34,140 nucleotides of DNA from Pseudomonadota bacterium (GTDB taxonomy: Bacteria > Pseudomonadota > Alphaproteobacteria > Rickettsiales > SXRF01). Each line of letters starts with the position of its first letter. Position 1 is the stretch's first letter. The notes under the pieces were generated by a model, which was not told where the DNA came from, did no database searches, and saw only the letters and a list, made by a program, of their open reading frames with translations. The position numbers and the translations under genes were made by a program. Below, piece by piece: positions 25,870 through 33,679 of the stretch. Where the stretch lies: positions 1 to 34,140 of the forward strand of contig CAUJIB010000001.1 of the NCBI GenBank assembly GCA_963205245.1, given 5' to 3'.

Positions 25870-27120
25870 ATGATAATTGTACAGAAATCTTCTGAAATTA
25901 AATTAATAGAATTGCTGAACTTAATTCGTGATCCGGTTGGGTGGCATGCGGTACATTTTCACTTAAATAATTTACTTGATCAATATAAGAGTGAATACCA
26001 GTTCAAAATAGCGGTTAATCTTATTCATGATATGCTGAAAGGCTACGAAGGTGGCATCTACCAGATGGTGGATAATAGTATTATTGTGGTTTGTGGGGAG
26101 CTTGATAAAGCGGTATTAAATAAATTAGTTTTCCAGTTGCGCTATTTATATATGGATGATCCAATTAGCTATTTGGATACTGGTGAAGAAAATAAAGATT
26201 TTTGTACAATATATGACTTACGCCAGCAATGGCAGGAGTTTAGTGATATATGCAGCAGACGTATGGCACTTTTGGTACGGAAAAATTCTGCTCCGGAACG
26301 TTTCGAACGTGTTTCAGCACCAGCTCAACCAGTTAGTGAAAACATAGAAACACGCTCCAGTACTCTAAAGACAGGGTTTAATGTTTTACAGCTTGCAGAT
26401 GTTGAAAGTGATTTAGATAAAGCTGATATTCAGAGTGTTTTACGTCGTCAGCCAATATGTGTTGTATCGCCAGCGATGAGTGTACGAAAAGTTTTTGACG
26501 AAATGTATATTAACATTGCCCATTTGCGGCAATTACTCAAAATAGGCAGTGATTTTATCAGCAACCGCTGGTTATTTAAGTACCTTACCCAATTGCTTGA
26601 TGTGCAGATGCTGGATTTTATAGGTCATAATATAAATCGTTACATGGAATCACCGGTAAGCTTGAACTTGAATGTAGAAACACTTATTTCTGGTCGTTTT
26701 GCAGAGTTTGATGCGGTATTAAAGCCCTCTGCTAAAGTATCTATAGTCATAGAAATTCCGGTTATGGATGTATTTGCTGATATACATGCTTTCCATCTGG
26801 CGCGTAAGGAAGTGCAAAGATTAGGTTACCGTGTATGTTTAGATGGAATAAGCGTAGAAAGCTTTTTGATGATTGATCGTGAGAGGATGGGGGTTGATTT
26901 AGTAAAAATACAATGGAATGCCGATATAGAAGAAGATCTGACCAGCAGGGAAAATAAAGATGTTATTAAAGCAGTAAGTAGCTTTGGTAGTAATCGTGTG
27001 ATTTTATGCCGTTGTGACAATAAAGAGGCGGTGCAATATGGGCAGGCACTTGGTATTTCTTTATTTCAGGGTAGATATATTGATAGTTTAATTAGCCCTA
27101 ACACTAAAATAGAAAATTAA
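25870..27120 (+). CDS. Degenerate EAL-domain-like protein
   Basis: 416 residues. The second half (about 190-405) follows the order of an EAL domain: RQPICVVSPAMSVRKVFDEMYIN where QPI...EAL should be, SLNLNVETL (cf. INLS), SIVIEIP (E295), YRVCLDGIS (D325, but G326 replaces the second Asp), VDLVKIQW (K346), and ALGISLFQGRYID (cf. QGY). The EAL Glu itself and the Glu of the EGVE segment (here RCDN at 381-384) are missing. Cyclic-di-GMP hydrolysis is therefore unlikely; binding or protein contact is possible. The N-terminal 140 residues are helical with no clear family, though a ruined GGDEF domain is conceivable. It is 14 bases before a prepilin-peptidase-like gene. Confidence 0.72.
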   Translation: MIIVQKSSEIKLIELLNLIRDPVGWHAVHFHLNNLLDQYKSEYQFKIAVNLIHDMLKGYEGGIYQMVDNSIIVVCGELDKAVLNKLVFQLRYLYMDDPISYLDTGEENKDFCTIYDLRQQWQEFSDICSRRMALLVRKNSAPERFERVSAPAQPVSENIETRSSTLKTGFNVLQLADVESDLDKADIQSVLRRQPICVVSPAMSVRKVFDEMYINIAHLRQLLKIGSDFISNRWLFKYLTQLLDVQMLDFIGHNINRYMESPVSLNLNVETLISGRFAEFDAVLKPSAKVSIVIEIPVMDVFADIHAFHLARKEVQRLGYRVCLDGISVESFLMIDRERMGVDLVKIQWNADIEEDLTSRENKDVIKAVSSFGSNRVILCRCDNKEAVQYGQALGISLFQGRYIDSLISPNTKIEN

Positions 27121-27134
27121 ATCACAGGACAAAT

Positions 27135-27887
27135 ATGTTAAGTGCAATGCAAACAATGCAATCAAGTTATATGTGGTCAGGTATAATTTGGGCAATAGTA
27201 GTAGGTCTTGCGATTGGTAATTATGCCTGCTCCTTAATTCATCGCTTGCCACGTGGCCGTTTACTGCTGGATAAAGCTCCATATTGTGGCAGTTGCGGTA
27301 CTTTATTGCAGGTAAAGGATTTGTTTCCGGTAATATCTGCGATGCTGCTTCGTCATCACTGCCGCTATTGCGGTGTATCTTATCCTATTTCGCATACAGT
27401 GACAGAGATTTTGCTTGCTGGTCTTTCTGTATTGGCATTTTTGCAGTATGATTTTAGTGACCGTGCAATTCTTTTAATAATTATAGGTACATTTTTAACC
27501 ATACTTTCAGCCATTGAAGTAAATGAAAAACTCATAATGGGGAAGGTCATGATTTGCGTGATTGTTGCAGGAATGATTCTGCGTACTTATCTGGATCATG
27601 GTTTGTTTAATTTTGTTTTGGGTGGTTTATACGGTGTGGTTACCGGTGCAATTATATGGTATAAATCCATAACTCGTGAAGGGCATATTTACCGTTTACC
27701 AAAACCAGCAGAACTCATGGCTATGGCTGGCATTTGTGTAGGGGCTAAAGCCTTTCCAGTGTTTCTTTTATTATTTATTATTTCTTATGCTGCTATTTGG
27801 GTAATTTCTAGGCTTCTACAAAAATATTTCCGTATAACCATTCCATTTTCTTTAGCTATATTGTTACCGTTATTTGGGGTGGTTTAG
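27135..27887 (+). CDS. Prepilin-peptidase (A24)-like membrane protein lacking catalytic aspartates
   Basis: 250 residues. The N-terminal cytoplasmic zinc-binding domain is well kept: APYCGSCGTLL, DLFPVISAMLLRHHCRYCGVSYP with C51, C54, C76 and C79, then about six membrane helices. The catalytic segments are altered. The first, usually ID with LLPD, is SAIEVNEKLIMGK (E128 in place of Asp). The second, usually GxGDxK before LLAALG, is LPKPAELMAMAG, with P191 at the Asp position. Aspartyl protease activity is therefore doubtful. An AGGA ribosome-binding site precedes the ATG. It follows the degenerate EAL-like gene by 14 bases and overlaps the 3' end of the convergent gene by 4 bases. Confidence 0.85.
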   Translation: MLSAMQTMQSSYMWSGIIWAIVVGLAIGNYACSLIHRLPRGRLLLDKAPYCGSCGTLLQVKDLFPVISAMLLRHHCRYCGVSYPISHTVTEILLAGLSVLAFLQYDFSDRAILLIIIGTFLTILSAIEVNEKLIMGKVMICVIVAGMILRTYLDHGLFNFVLGGLYGVVTGAIIWYKSITREGHIYRLPKPAELMAMAGICVGAKAFPVFLLLFIISYAAIWVISRLLQKYFRITIPFSLAILLPLFGVV

Positions 27888-28396
27888 TGTAATATCGTAG
27901 TTCCGCTTGGCGTTTTTCTATGTATTCTGTCTACATGGGCTTTTGAATTGTCATATATATTATCTATGGTAGCACTAATATCGCAGGCATGCTGTTCAAT
28001 AAGTTTTTTTGTTGTATTGTATGGATCTAAATTTGTGGCTTGATGGCTTATCAGCTCTATATTATTAGAGATGTTGCCCAGATCTTTAATCGCTTCCGCC
28101 AATCTTACTGATAATGTATTATTTATCCCTAATATCTTGCCTTGCGCCGTATTGGTTTGCTCATGGAATTTATCAAGAGTGTTTATAAAATTGTTAGTAT
28201 GTGAATACAATTCTTCGATGTCTTGGCAGTCAGTATTATATTGAGGAAATTTTTCTGTTAATTGCGTAAAAACCTTGTCGCGTTGATCTATATATTGTTT
28301 TCTATATTCACTATAATTATTGCCAGTACTATATTTATTGGTACTTCCCACTGATATATCCTCAAATTTATTACCAGTTATATATGATTCTATCAT
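27884..28396 (-). CDS. Orphan helical protein, unknown function
   Basis: 170 residues and not recognised. No signal peptide or membrane helix. The first 30 residues are polar and rich in Ser, Tyr, Asn and Gly; the rest is predicted helical with heptad-like spacing (about 60-150: TNNFINTLDKFHEQTNTAQ, LAEAIKDLGNISNNIELISHQ), suggesting a coiled coil. Two Cys and six His are scattered. It is very AT-rich, lies on the strand opposite its neighbours and ends across the stop of the prepilin-peptidase-like gene. It may be lineage-specific. Confidence 0.6.
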   Translation of the reverse strand: MIESYITGNKFEDISVGSTNKYSTGNNYSEYRKQYIDQRDKVFTQLTEKFPQYNTDCQDIEELYSHTNNFINTLDKFHEQTNTAQGKILGINNTLSVRLAEAIKDLGNISNNIELISHQATNLDPYNTTKKLIEQHACDISATIDNIYDNSKAHVDRIHRKTPSGTTILH

Positions 28397-28553
28397 TAAA
28401 GTGATAAATTAATGTGAAAATTAACTATACTCTAATCTAGATTTTTAATAAGTTACTATATTTTAACTGTATAAGCTATTTTTATTTTTGGTGATTTTTT
28501 TATTTTCTGCCATATATTTACAATATTATAAAATTCAAAAACTTAAGGTGTGT

Positions 28554-28964
28554 ATGATAATTGGTATAGGTAGTGATTTAGTAGATATACGCCGTATTGA
28601 AAAAATGCTTACGCGTTTTGGAAAACGTTTTGAAAGCCGGATATTTACAACGGGGGAACAAAACTATGCTAGGCGCGGTAAAGATGATATAAAAACCTTA
28701 TCCTCCATTTATGCCAAGCGGTTTGCCGCCAAAGAAGCTTGTTATAAAGCTTTGGGTGTGGGCAGGAATAGTGATATTTCTTGGAAGGATATTGAAATAA
28801 TAAATAACATAACTGGTGCACCGGAAATAAAGCTGTCTGGTAAAGCTTTGCAGATATTACAGGAAAGGATTTCCAGTAATATACAGGTCAGAATATTTAT
28901 AAGTTTGAGTGATGAATATCCTTATGCGCAAGGCTATGTAATAATTGATTCTGCTAATATATAA
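28554..28964 (+). CDS. acpS: Holo-[acyl-carrier-protein] synthase
   Basis: 136 residues from the ATG at 28554, preceded by AAGG; the frame is open upstream to 28488 but those residues are not AcpS-like. The enzyme moves 4'-phosphopantetheine from CoA to apo-ACP. Motifs: MIIGIGSDLVDIRRIEKM (metal-binding Asp) and YAKRFAAKEACYKALG (metal-binding Glu), followed by WKDIEI. The extra pre-family stretch should be left out. It probably shares a transcript with hemD, 25 bases downstream. Confidence 0.95.
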   Translation: MIIGIGSDLVDIRRIEKMLTRFGKRFESRIFTTGEQNYARRGKDDIKTLSSIYAKRFAAKEACYKALGVGRNSDISWKDIEIINNITGAPEIKLSGKALQILQERISSNIQVRIFISLSDEYPYAQGYVIIDSANI

Positions 28965-28989
28965 TTTTTATAATGACAAAAGAAACTAT

Positions 28990-29757
28990 ATGCCACAAAA
29001 CTCCCTGAATACAAAAACAGATGCTAAAACTATTGTTATTACCCGACCATTGGGTGATGAGGTAATATTCCGTGATGAATTGATGGAGGGTGGCTATCAT
29101 GTTATCCATGAGCCGCTTACCGAGATTATGCTACTGCATACTGCCCGTATGGAAGTAGAAAACGCCCTGTATATCCAGCCTGATGCGGTTATAGTCACCA
29201 GTAAGCATGGTGTGCAGGCACTTGCCCTTCTTACCCAGATGCGCGACATGTTTTTGCTGTGCGTGGGGGAAGCTACTGCAAATATTGCTACCCAGCTTGG
29301 TTTTGACCGAGTAAGCGTTGCAGGTGAGAGCGTTGAATATTTGATAGATTATATCTTGGATTGTTATGATGAGGATTCCCATTTTCTATATATTTCCGGC
29401 GAGCATATAAGTATTGATTTAAGTGAGGTTTTAAGTGTGCGGGCGATGCAGATAGATAGGGTGGTGGTATATGAGGCAATCGCCAGCGAAGCACTTTCTG
29501 ATACTTTGGTTGAGCAATTGAAGCGGGGGCAGATTGATGCTATAACTTTCTTTTCAGGACGTACCGCACAAATTTTTCTTTCACTGGCAGAAAAATCAGA
29601 TATTTCTAATTATCTGGAAAAAATAGATGCTTTCTGTTTAAGTGAAGGGGTAGCTGAGGAATTAAAAGCAGTAAGTTGGCGTAAAATTTATAGCCCTGAT
29701 AAGGCAACACTCGCATCTATGGTAAGCTGTGTAAATAACCGCTACAAATCAAGTTAA
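28990..29757 (+). CDS. hemD: Uroporphyrinogen-III synthase
   Basis: 255 residues from the ATG at 28990 (an ATA/ATG-rich open stretch extends upstream to 28945 inside acpS). It cyclises hydroxymethylbilane. The fold is poorly conserved, but the N-terminal IVITRPLGDEV, the VIVTSKHGVQAL strand, the VGEATANIATQLGF hinge, YISGEHISIDLSEVL, VVVYEAIASEAL and ITFFSGRTAQIFL with FCLSEGVAEEL follow the HemD pattern in order. The mitofilin-like and hemY genes immediately downstream support the assignment. Confidence 0.9.
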   Translation: MPQNSLNTKTDAKTIVITRPLGDEVIFRDELMEGGYHVIHEPLTEIMLLHTARMEVENALYIQPDAVIVTSKHGVQALALLTQMRDMFLLCVGEATANIATQLGFDRVSVAGESVEYLIDYILDCYDEDSHFLYISGEHISIDLSEVLSVRAMQIDRVVVYEAIASEALSDTLVEQLKRGQIDAITFFSGRTAQIFLSLAEKSDISNYLEKIDAFCLSEGVAEELKAVSWRKIYSPDKATLASMVSCVNNRYKSS

Positions 29758-29767
29758 GTGAGTATAT

Positions 29768-30694
29768 ATGTCAGACCAGAAAGAAGAAATAGTTGAGGAT
29801 AAGCAAAAACTAAGCATAGGAGATAGGTTTCGGCGCATTGTTTTTGCAATTTTCTTTTTTATAGTAGTTTTACAAATAATGGGGCATAATTTCCCGAATT
29901 TATTTCCTAATAAAGCTTCGGAAAAACCAGCGGGTAAAATAGAGAAAACTGAAACTAAACCAGCTATAGAAACATCTGATACAAAGACAGATAAAACAGA
30001 AGAGGGCAGTTCAGCAATAGTTGTTCCTACAGAAGATGTTCTGGTTTCAGAATCACCGAAAGATAATGAGCGTATTATTGCCCTTGAAGAAAAGATAAAA
30101 GAATTAGAAGCTCGTAGTGATGCAGCAATTTATGAATTGGAAAAAAGGTTGGTAACCCAAAATACGGCAGCCCAAACCAAAACTGAAACAGTTGTTTTTA
30201 AGTTGATCGCCTTTGAACAGTTAAAAGAAGCAGTAAAAAATGGTGATGCATATAGTGGGGAGTTGCTGAAGCTGAAAAATTTAACATCACAAGATCCAGA
30301 TGCACAAAAATCTATAGATGAATTAAAAAATAATTCCGAAACCGGAATAAAAACTTTAGGTAAATTAAAAACCGAATTTTCTCCGTTCATAAAACAGGTA
30401 TTGGCGGATAAAAATGAAAATATGTTTTGGCAGATTCTACATAAATTCATGACTATCCGTAAAGTAGGGCAGCAAAAAGGGCAGGGTGATGAAGAAATAA
30501 TTGCGCGGGCGGAAGTAAAACTTAACCAAGGTGATGTTACGGCTGCTTTGCAAGAGCTGGAGCAACTTCCACAACCGGCACAGAATATATTGGTTTCTTG
30601 GAAAAAAGATGCGCAGGATTTTGTATCAGCGCATGAAAATATAAATAAGCTCAAATTGTTTCTGGTGCAACCAGAACAGGCATCCAAGCTATGA
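29768..30694 (+). CDS. Mitofilin (Mic60)-like inner-membrane protein
   Basis: 308 residues. A short cytoplasmic N-terminus, one membrane helix (about 24-43), a Lys/Glu/Thr-rich linker, a coiled coil (about 103-130) and a helical C-terminal mitofilin-type region (about 180-300, KLNQGDVTAALQELEQLPQPAQNILVSWKKDAQ) match the layout of alphaproteobacterial Mic60. Such genes sit in the hem cluster, and the mitochondrial homologue shapes cristae junctions. Location: inner membrane facing the periplasm. It follows hemD by 10 bases and its stop overlaps the hemY start (ATGA). Confidence 0.82.
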   Translation: MSDQKEEIVEDKQKLSIGDRFRRIVFAIFFFIVVLQIMGHNFPNLFPNKASEKPAGKIEKTETKPAIETSDTKTDKTEEGSSAIVVPTEDVLVSESPKDNERIIALEEKIKELEARSDAAIYELEKRLVTQNTAAQTKTETVVFKLIAFEQLKEAVKNGDAYSGELLKLKNLTSQDPDAQKSIDELKNNSETGIKTLGKLKTEFSPFIKQVLADKNENMFWQILHKFMTIRKVGQQKGQGDEEIIARAEVKLNQGDVTAALQELEQLPQPAQNILVSWKKDAQDFVSAHENINKLKLFLVQPEQASKL

Positions 30695-31752
30695 TAAATA
30701 TGTTATTATTCCTGCTTTTTATTGCTTGTGCGGGTATTGTTTCTGCATTGCTCGCAGAAAATTCTGGCATAGTGACTATGCTTTGGTTTGATTATCAAAT
30801 TGAAACCAGCGTAGCATTTTTAATTATCTCAATATTGCTGACAGCTATATTAATGGTGTTGTTTACGCTGCTTATAAGAAATATAATATTTGCTCCTAGC
30901 CGCTTCTGGAAAAAACGTAATGAAAAACTACTGAAACTAGGGATTTCAGAACTTACCTATAGTGTTGCTGCACTGGCATCATCAGATATAGAATCAGCCG
31001 AGAACCACACACGCAAAGTAGAAAAATTATTAGGACCTACGCCGCTTACTTTGCTGCTTTCAGCACAAATTGCTAAAAGCCGTGGTGATGAAGCGAAAAC
31101 CCAAATTTTGTTGGAAAAATTATTGGAATATAAAGAAACCGAATATCTTGCTGCTCGCTTCTTAAGCGATGGTGCAAGTAAGCAGGAAAATTTGCCGAAA
31201 GCTTTACAGCTAGCACAGAAAGCCCATGTAATAAGTCCAAAAGATAATGCATCAGCCATAGCGGTAATCAGCCTGCAGGTACGCCTGAAAAAATGGGATG
31301 AAGCACTGGCCAATGCGCAGAGATTAAAGCTGCCACGTAAAGAAAAAAAGCGTATAGGTGCTTTAATACAGCTTGCCTTAGGTGAGTCGTTTCTGGCAGA
31401 TGCACGGGATGAACAGGCACTAATTCTTGCCCGTAATGTTATTTCCGTATTGCCGGATTTTACACCTGCTATTGTTTTTACTGCCCATGTTTATAATGAA
31501 AATAATATGTATAATAAAGCAGTACGCCTGCTTACAAACGCGTGGAAAAAGAATCAGGCACAGGTATTTTTAGATACCATGAATTCTATAATCAGCCATG
31601 AACCCCATGAACGTAAGGAAAAGCTTCTTGCCCTTTTTAAGGGTGGTGTAAGTGATGGAATCTGGCAATGCAAAACCTGTACCCATAGCCAGAAAATATG
31701 GCAATTACATTGTGATTCCTGCCAAGATTTTAATAGTCTGGAATGGAAATAA
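30691..31752 (+). CDS. hemY: HemY-like protein with TPR region and C-terminal zinc ribbon
   Basis: 353 residues. Two N-terminal membrane helices (about 3-22 and 37-62) and the HemY_N region (NSGIVTMLWFDYQIETSVAFLIIS) are followed by TPR-like helices. The tail holds C327-x2-C330 and C341-x2-C344 in WQCKTCTHSQKIWQLHCDSC, ending in FNSLEWK, a rubredoxin-like zinc ribbon similar to the LapB/YciM tail. The precise role of this protein in heme metabolism is unsettled, and it is not the oxidase named hemY in Gram-positives. It is the last gene of acpS-hemD-mic60-hemY. Confidence 0.88.
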   Translation: MINMLLFLLFIACAGIVSALLAENSGIVTMLWFDYQIETSVAFLIISILLTAILMVLFTLLIRNIIFAPSRFWKKRNEKLLKLGISELTYSVAALASSDIESAENHTRKVEKLLGPTPLTLLLSAQIAKSRGDEAKTQILLEKLLEYKETEYLAARFLSDGASKQENLPKALQLAQKAHVISPKDNASAIAVISLQVRLKKWDEALANAQRLKLPRKEKKRIGALIQLALGESFLADARDEQALILARNVISVLPDFTPAIVFTAHVYNENNMYNKAVRLLTNAWKKNQAQVFLDTMNSIISHEPHERKEKLLALFKGGVSDGIWQCKTCTHSQKIWQLHCDSCQDFNSLEWK

Positions 31753-31843
31753 CCAATTATTCTTACTTTTATAAGGATAGGAATTGTATCAGAAAATATG
31801 GCAAAAATCCAGAAATATAAAATTCAAATTTTAATATAATCAG

Positions 31844-31872
31844 CTGAAATTACATGAAAAATCTGTTATAGT
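31844..31872 (+). promoter_or_regulatory. Possible promoter of usg
   Basis: CTGAAA (31844-31849), 17 bases, TATAGT (31867-31872). The leader to the usg ATG would be about 20 bases. The -35 is a moderate match only. Confidence 0.45.
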
Positions 31873-31878
31873 TAACAG
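31863..31878. promoter_or_regulatory. Inverted repeat overlapping the -10 of the usg promoter
   Basis: CTGTTA-TAGT-TAACAG is a perfect 6-bp inverted repeat spanning the -10. A repressor bound here would block transcription. No known operator family is recognised. Confidence 0.4.
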
Positions 31879-31897
31879 GGTAACAACGCAGGGGGAC

Positions 31898-32164
31898 ATG
31901 ATGTCTGATCTAAATTTGATGCTTAAAGATTACCGTTTAACAACGGCAGAAATACTTTACCACCTCCCTGATTATCCTGCACTTTTACAAAGTTTTGTTT
32001 GGCAAAATTTGGATATTGCCCCCAAATTTCCTGTACTTAATAAATTTCTGGATTTTTGGGAGCATGAAATAGAAGGTAAGCTGCATTCGGTAAAAGTTTC
32101 CTCTACACAGATTATTACGCCAGCGAAATTTATTTATTGCAAAGGGGAGTTGAATATTCACTAA
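31898..32164 (+). CDS. usg: Usg-family protein
   Basis: 88 residues (ATGATG start; either ATG is possible, with a GGGGG ribosome-binding site just before the first). It is a near-complete match to the small alphaproteobacterial Usg family, first described upstream of trpFBA in Caulobacter: LTTAEILYHLPDYPALLQSFVWQNLDIAPKFPVLNKFLDFWEHEIEG, then LHSVKV. The function is unknown. No trp genes are near here. It is convergent with yaaA, 8 bases apart, with a weak 6-bp inverted repeat between the two stops. Confidence 0.88.
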   Translation: MMSDLNLMLKDYRLTTAEILYHLPDYPALLQSFVWQNLDIAPKFPVLNKFLDFWEHEIEGKLHSVKVSSTQIITPAKFIYCKGELNIH

Positions 32165-32172
32165 TACGGTAA

Positions 32173-32949
32173 TTATTTAGTGGTTTTCCTGATAAATACA
32201 TAATTTTCGTCGTCAGAAATGCTTTTGCTAAAATTATATCCATTTTCTGTGAATAGTTTTAGATCGTTAGCTTTCTTAATACGGTTTTTAATAATAAAGC
32301 TTGCCATTTCTCCACGCGCTTTTTTAGCGAATAATCCGATAATTTTTAGCTGACCTTTTTGCTCTTCTTTGAATATAATATTTAATATTTTACCTTCTAA
32401 TTTATCTTTTTTTACGACCTTAAAATATTCTTGTGAAGCAAGATTTATAAGGAGTTTATCCTCTTGTTCATTTACCTCATGACTTAATTTTTGGGTGATT
32501 TTATCTCTCCAGAATTCATATAAATCCTTACCTGCAGAATTTTTCAAATTAATACCCATTTCTAGGCGGTAAGGTTGCATTAAGTCTAGGGGCTTTAGCA
32601 GCCCATATAGCCCTGAAATTATTCGCAGGTGATTTTGCGCAAAATCAAAATCCTTCTGATTATAATTTTCTACTCTAATTCCTTCATAAACGTCCCCTTT
32701 GAAAGCAAATATAGCCTGACGGGAATTTTTTATAGTAAAAGGCGTATGGAAATTTTGGTAACGTTCGTAATTTAATTTTGCCAGTTTTTCGCTGATATCC
32801 ATTAATTCTGATATCTTTGCTGGGGTTTTTTTGCGTAATATATCAATTAACCTATTGGATTCAGCTAAAAATTCTGGAATTGTATGATTTGTCTTATGGA
32901 TTTGTGATTCGTAATCAAGGGTTTTAGAGGGTGAAATTACAACAATCAT
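32173..32949 (-). CDS. yaaA: Peroxide stress protein YaaA
   Basis: 258 residues, normal for the YaaA (DUF328) family. The N-terminus MIVVISPSKTLDYES and the later GLYGLLKPLDLMQPYRLEMG, NLASQEYFKVV and KKARGEMASFIIKNRIKKANDLKLF are the family signatures. In E. coli, YaaA lowers intracellular free iron during peroxide stress; the biochemical activity here is inferred from that family. A promoter with perfect -10 lies upstream and AGGT precedes the ATG. Confidence 0.96.
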   Translation of the reverse strand: MIVVISPSKTLDYESQIHKTNHTIPEFLAESNRLIDILRKKTPAKISELMDISEKLAKLNYERYQNFHTPFTIKNSRQAIFAFKGDVYEGIRVENYNQKDFDFAQNHLRIISGLYGLLKPLDLMQPYRLEMGINLKNSAGKDLYEFWRDKITQKLSHEVNEQEDKLLINLASQEYFKVVKKDKLEGKILNIIFKEEQKGQLKIIGLFAKKARGEMASFIIKNRIKKANDLKLFTENGYNFSKSISDDENYVFIRKTTK

Positions 32950-32992
32950 TAATGATTACCTAAAATTTTAACTAATTTTTAATATAATGAAT

Positions 32993-33022
32993 ATTATAAT
33001 TTAGTGATGATAATAATGTCAT
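32993..33022 (-). promoter_or_regulatory. Sigma70-type promoter of yaaA
   Basis: On the minus strand, ATGACA (33017-33022) is followed after 18 bases by TATAAT (32993-32998). Predicted start near 32986, with a leader of about 37 bases. The surrounding 125 bases are strongly AT-rich and also hold the divergent TadE promoter, which I could not pinpoint. Confidence 0.6.
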
Positions 33023-33074
33023 AATATGATAAAATTTGCCGGTAAGAGCAATATATAAATAGCAGATACAGATT

Positions 33075-33665
33075 ATGAAGTGGAAATTTATTATATCCAA
33101 GTTAACAGGTAGGGATGATGGCTCTGCAATAATTGAGTTTGCGATAATCGCGCCCGTATTCTTTCTGCTGTTTTTTGGAATAACAGAATTTGGTCTATTC
33201 ATGTACCATAAAATTCTTATTGAACGCGTTGCGGTAGAGATTGCCCGCATTACATCAATAGGTAAATCTTCTGATGATAATTGCAGCGGTTTCACAAGTC
33301 GGGAAGCATATATAGTATGTGTGGTAAAAAGTAAGACTTCTATGATGATTAATGGTGATAAGGTAGAGGTACAGGTTAATACTTTAGCAAGTGGTGCTAC
33401 ACAAACCCCTGATATATGTTTGGATAATCCTGTGCCGAGCAGTGCACCTGCAACATGCAGTGTGTTTGAAGATGTGAACGGTAGCGGGAAATATGAAGGT
33501 GTTGCGGCAAGCAATGCGGGTAATGCTGGCGAGGTAATGAAAGTTAATATATCGTATCCATTTGTTATTCAGTTCCCGATTATGAATAAATTTTTCGGGA
33601 GTGAAAATCATAAAGGAATTGCCATGATTTCTACTTCAACAACATTAAAGAATGAACCGTTTTAG
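33075..33665 (+). CDS. TadE-type pilus assembly protein
   Basis: 196 residues. Class: TadE-like minor pseudopilin. The N-terminus has a short basic leader, then DDGSAIIEFAIIAPVFFLLFFGITEFGLFMYHKI, the TadE signature with invariant Glu in the hydrophobic helix (residue about 21), followed by a periplasmic domain containing four Cys that could form disulfides. TadE proteins are processed by the Tad prepilin peptidase and help assemble Flp pili. A second TadE-like gene follows 14 bases downstream. Confidence 0.88.
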   Translation: MKWKFIISKLTGRDDGSAIIEFAIIAPVFFLLFFGITEFGLFMYHKILIERVAVEIARITSIGKSSDDNCSGFTSREAYIVCVVKSKTSMMINGDKVEVQVNTLASGATQTPDICLDNPVPSSAPATCSVFEDVNGSGKYEGVAASNAGNAGEVMKVNISYPFVIQFPIMNKFFGSENHKGIAMISTSTTLKNEPF

Positions 33666-33679
33666 ATGATGTGGTATTT

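Noticed and set aside
30130..30687. 185-residue minus-strand frame opposite the mitofilin-like gene
   Set aside because: Cys- and Ser-rich composition typical of antisense to a Lys/Glu-rich coiled coil; the plus strand has a domain layout and operon context.
32159..32182. Bidirectional terminator between usg and yaaA
   Set aside because: CACTAA and TTAGTG form only a 6-bp AT-rich stem with a 12-base loop; too weak to call.
32972..33514. 180-residue minus-strand frame opposite the TadE gene
   Set aside because: The plus-strand frame carries the TadE signature; the minus frame has no family features and would overlap the yaaA promoter.
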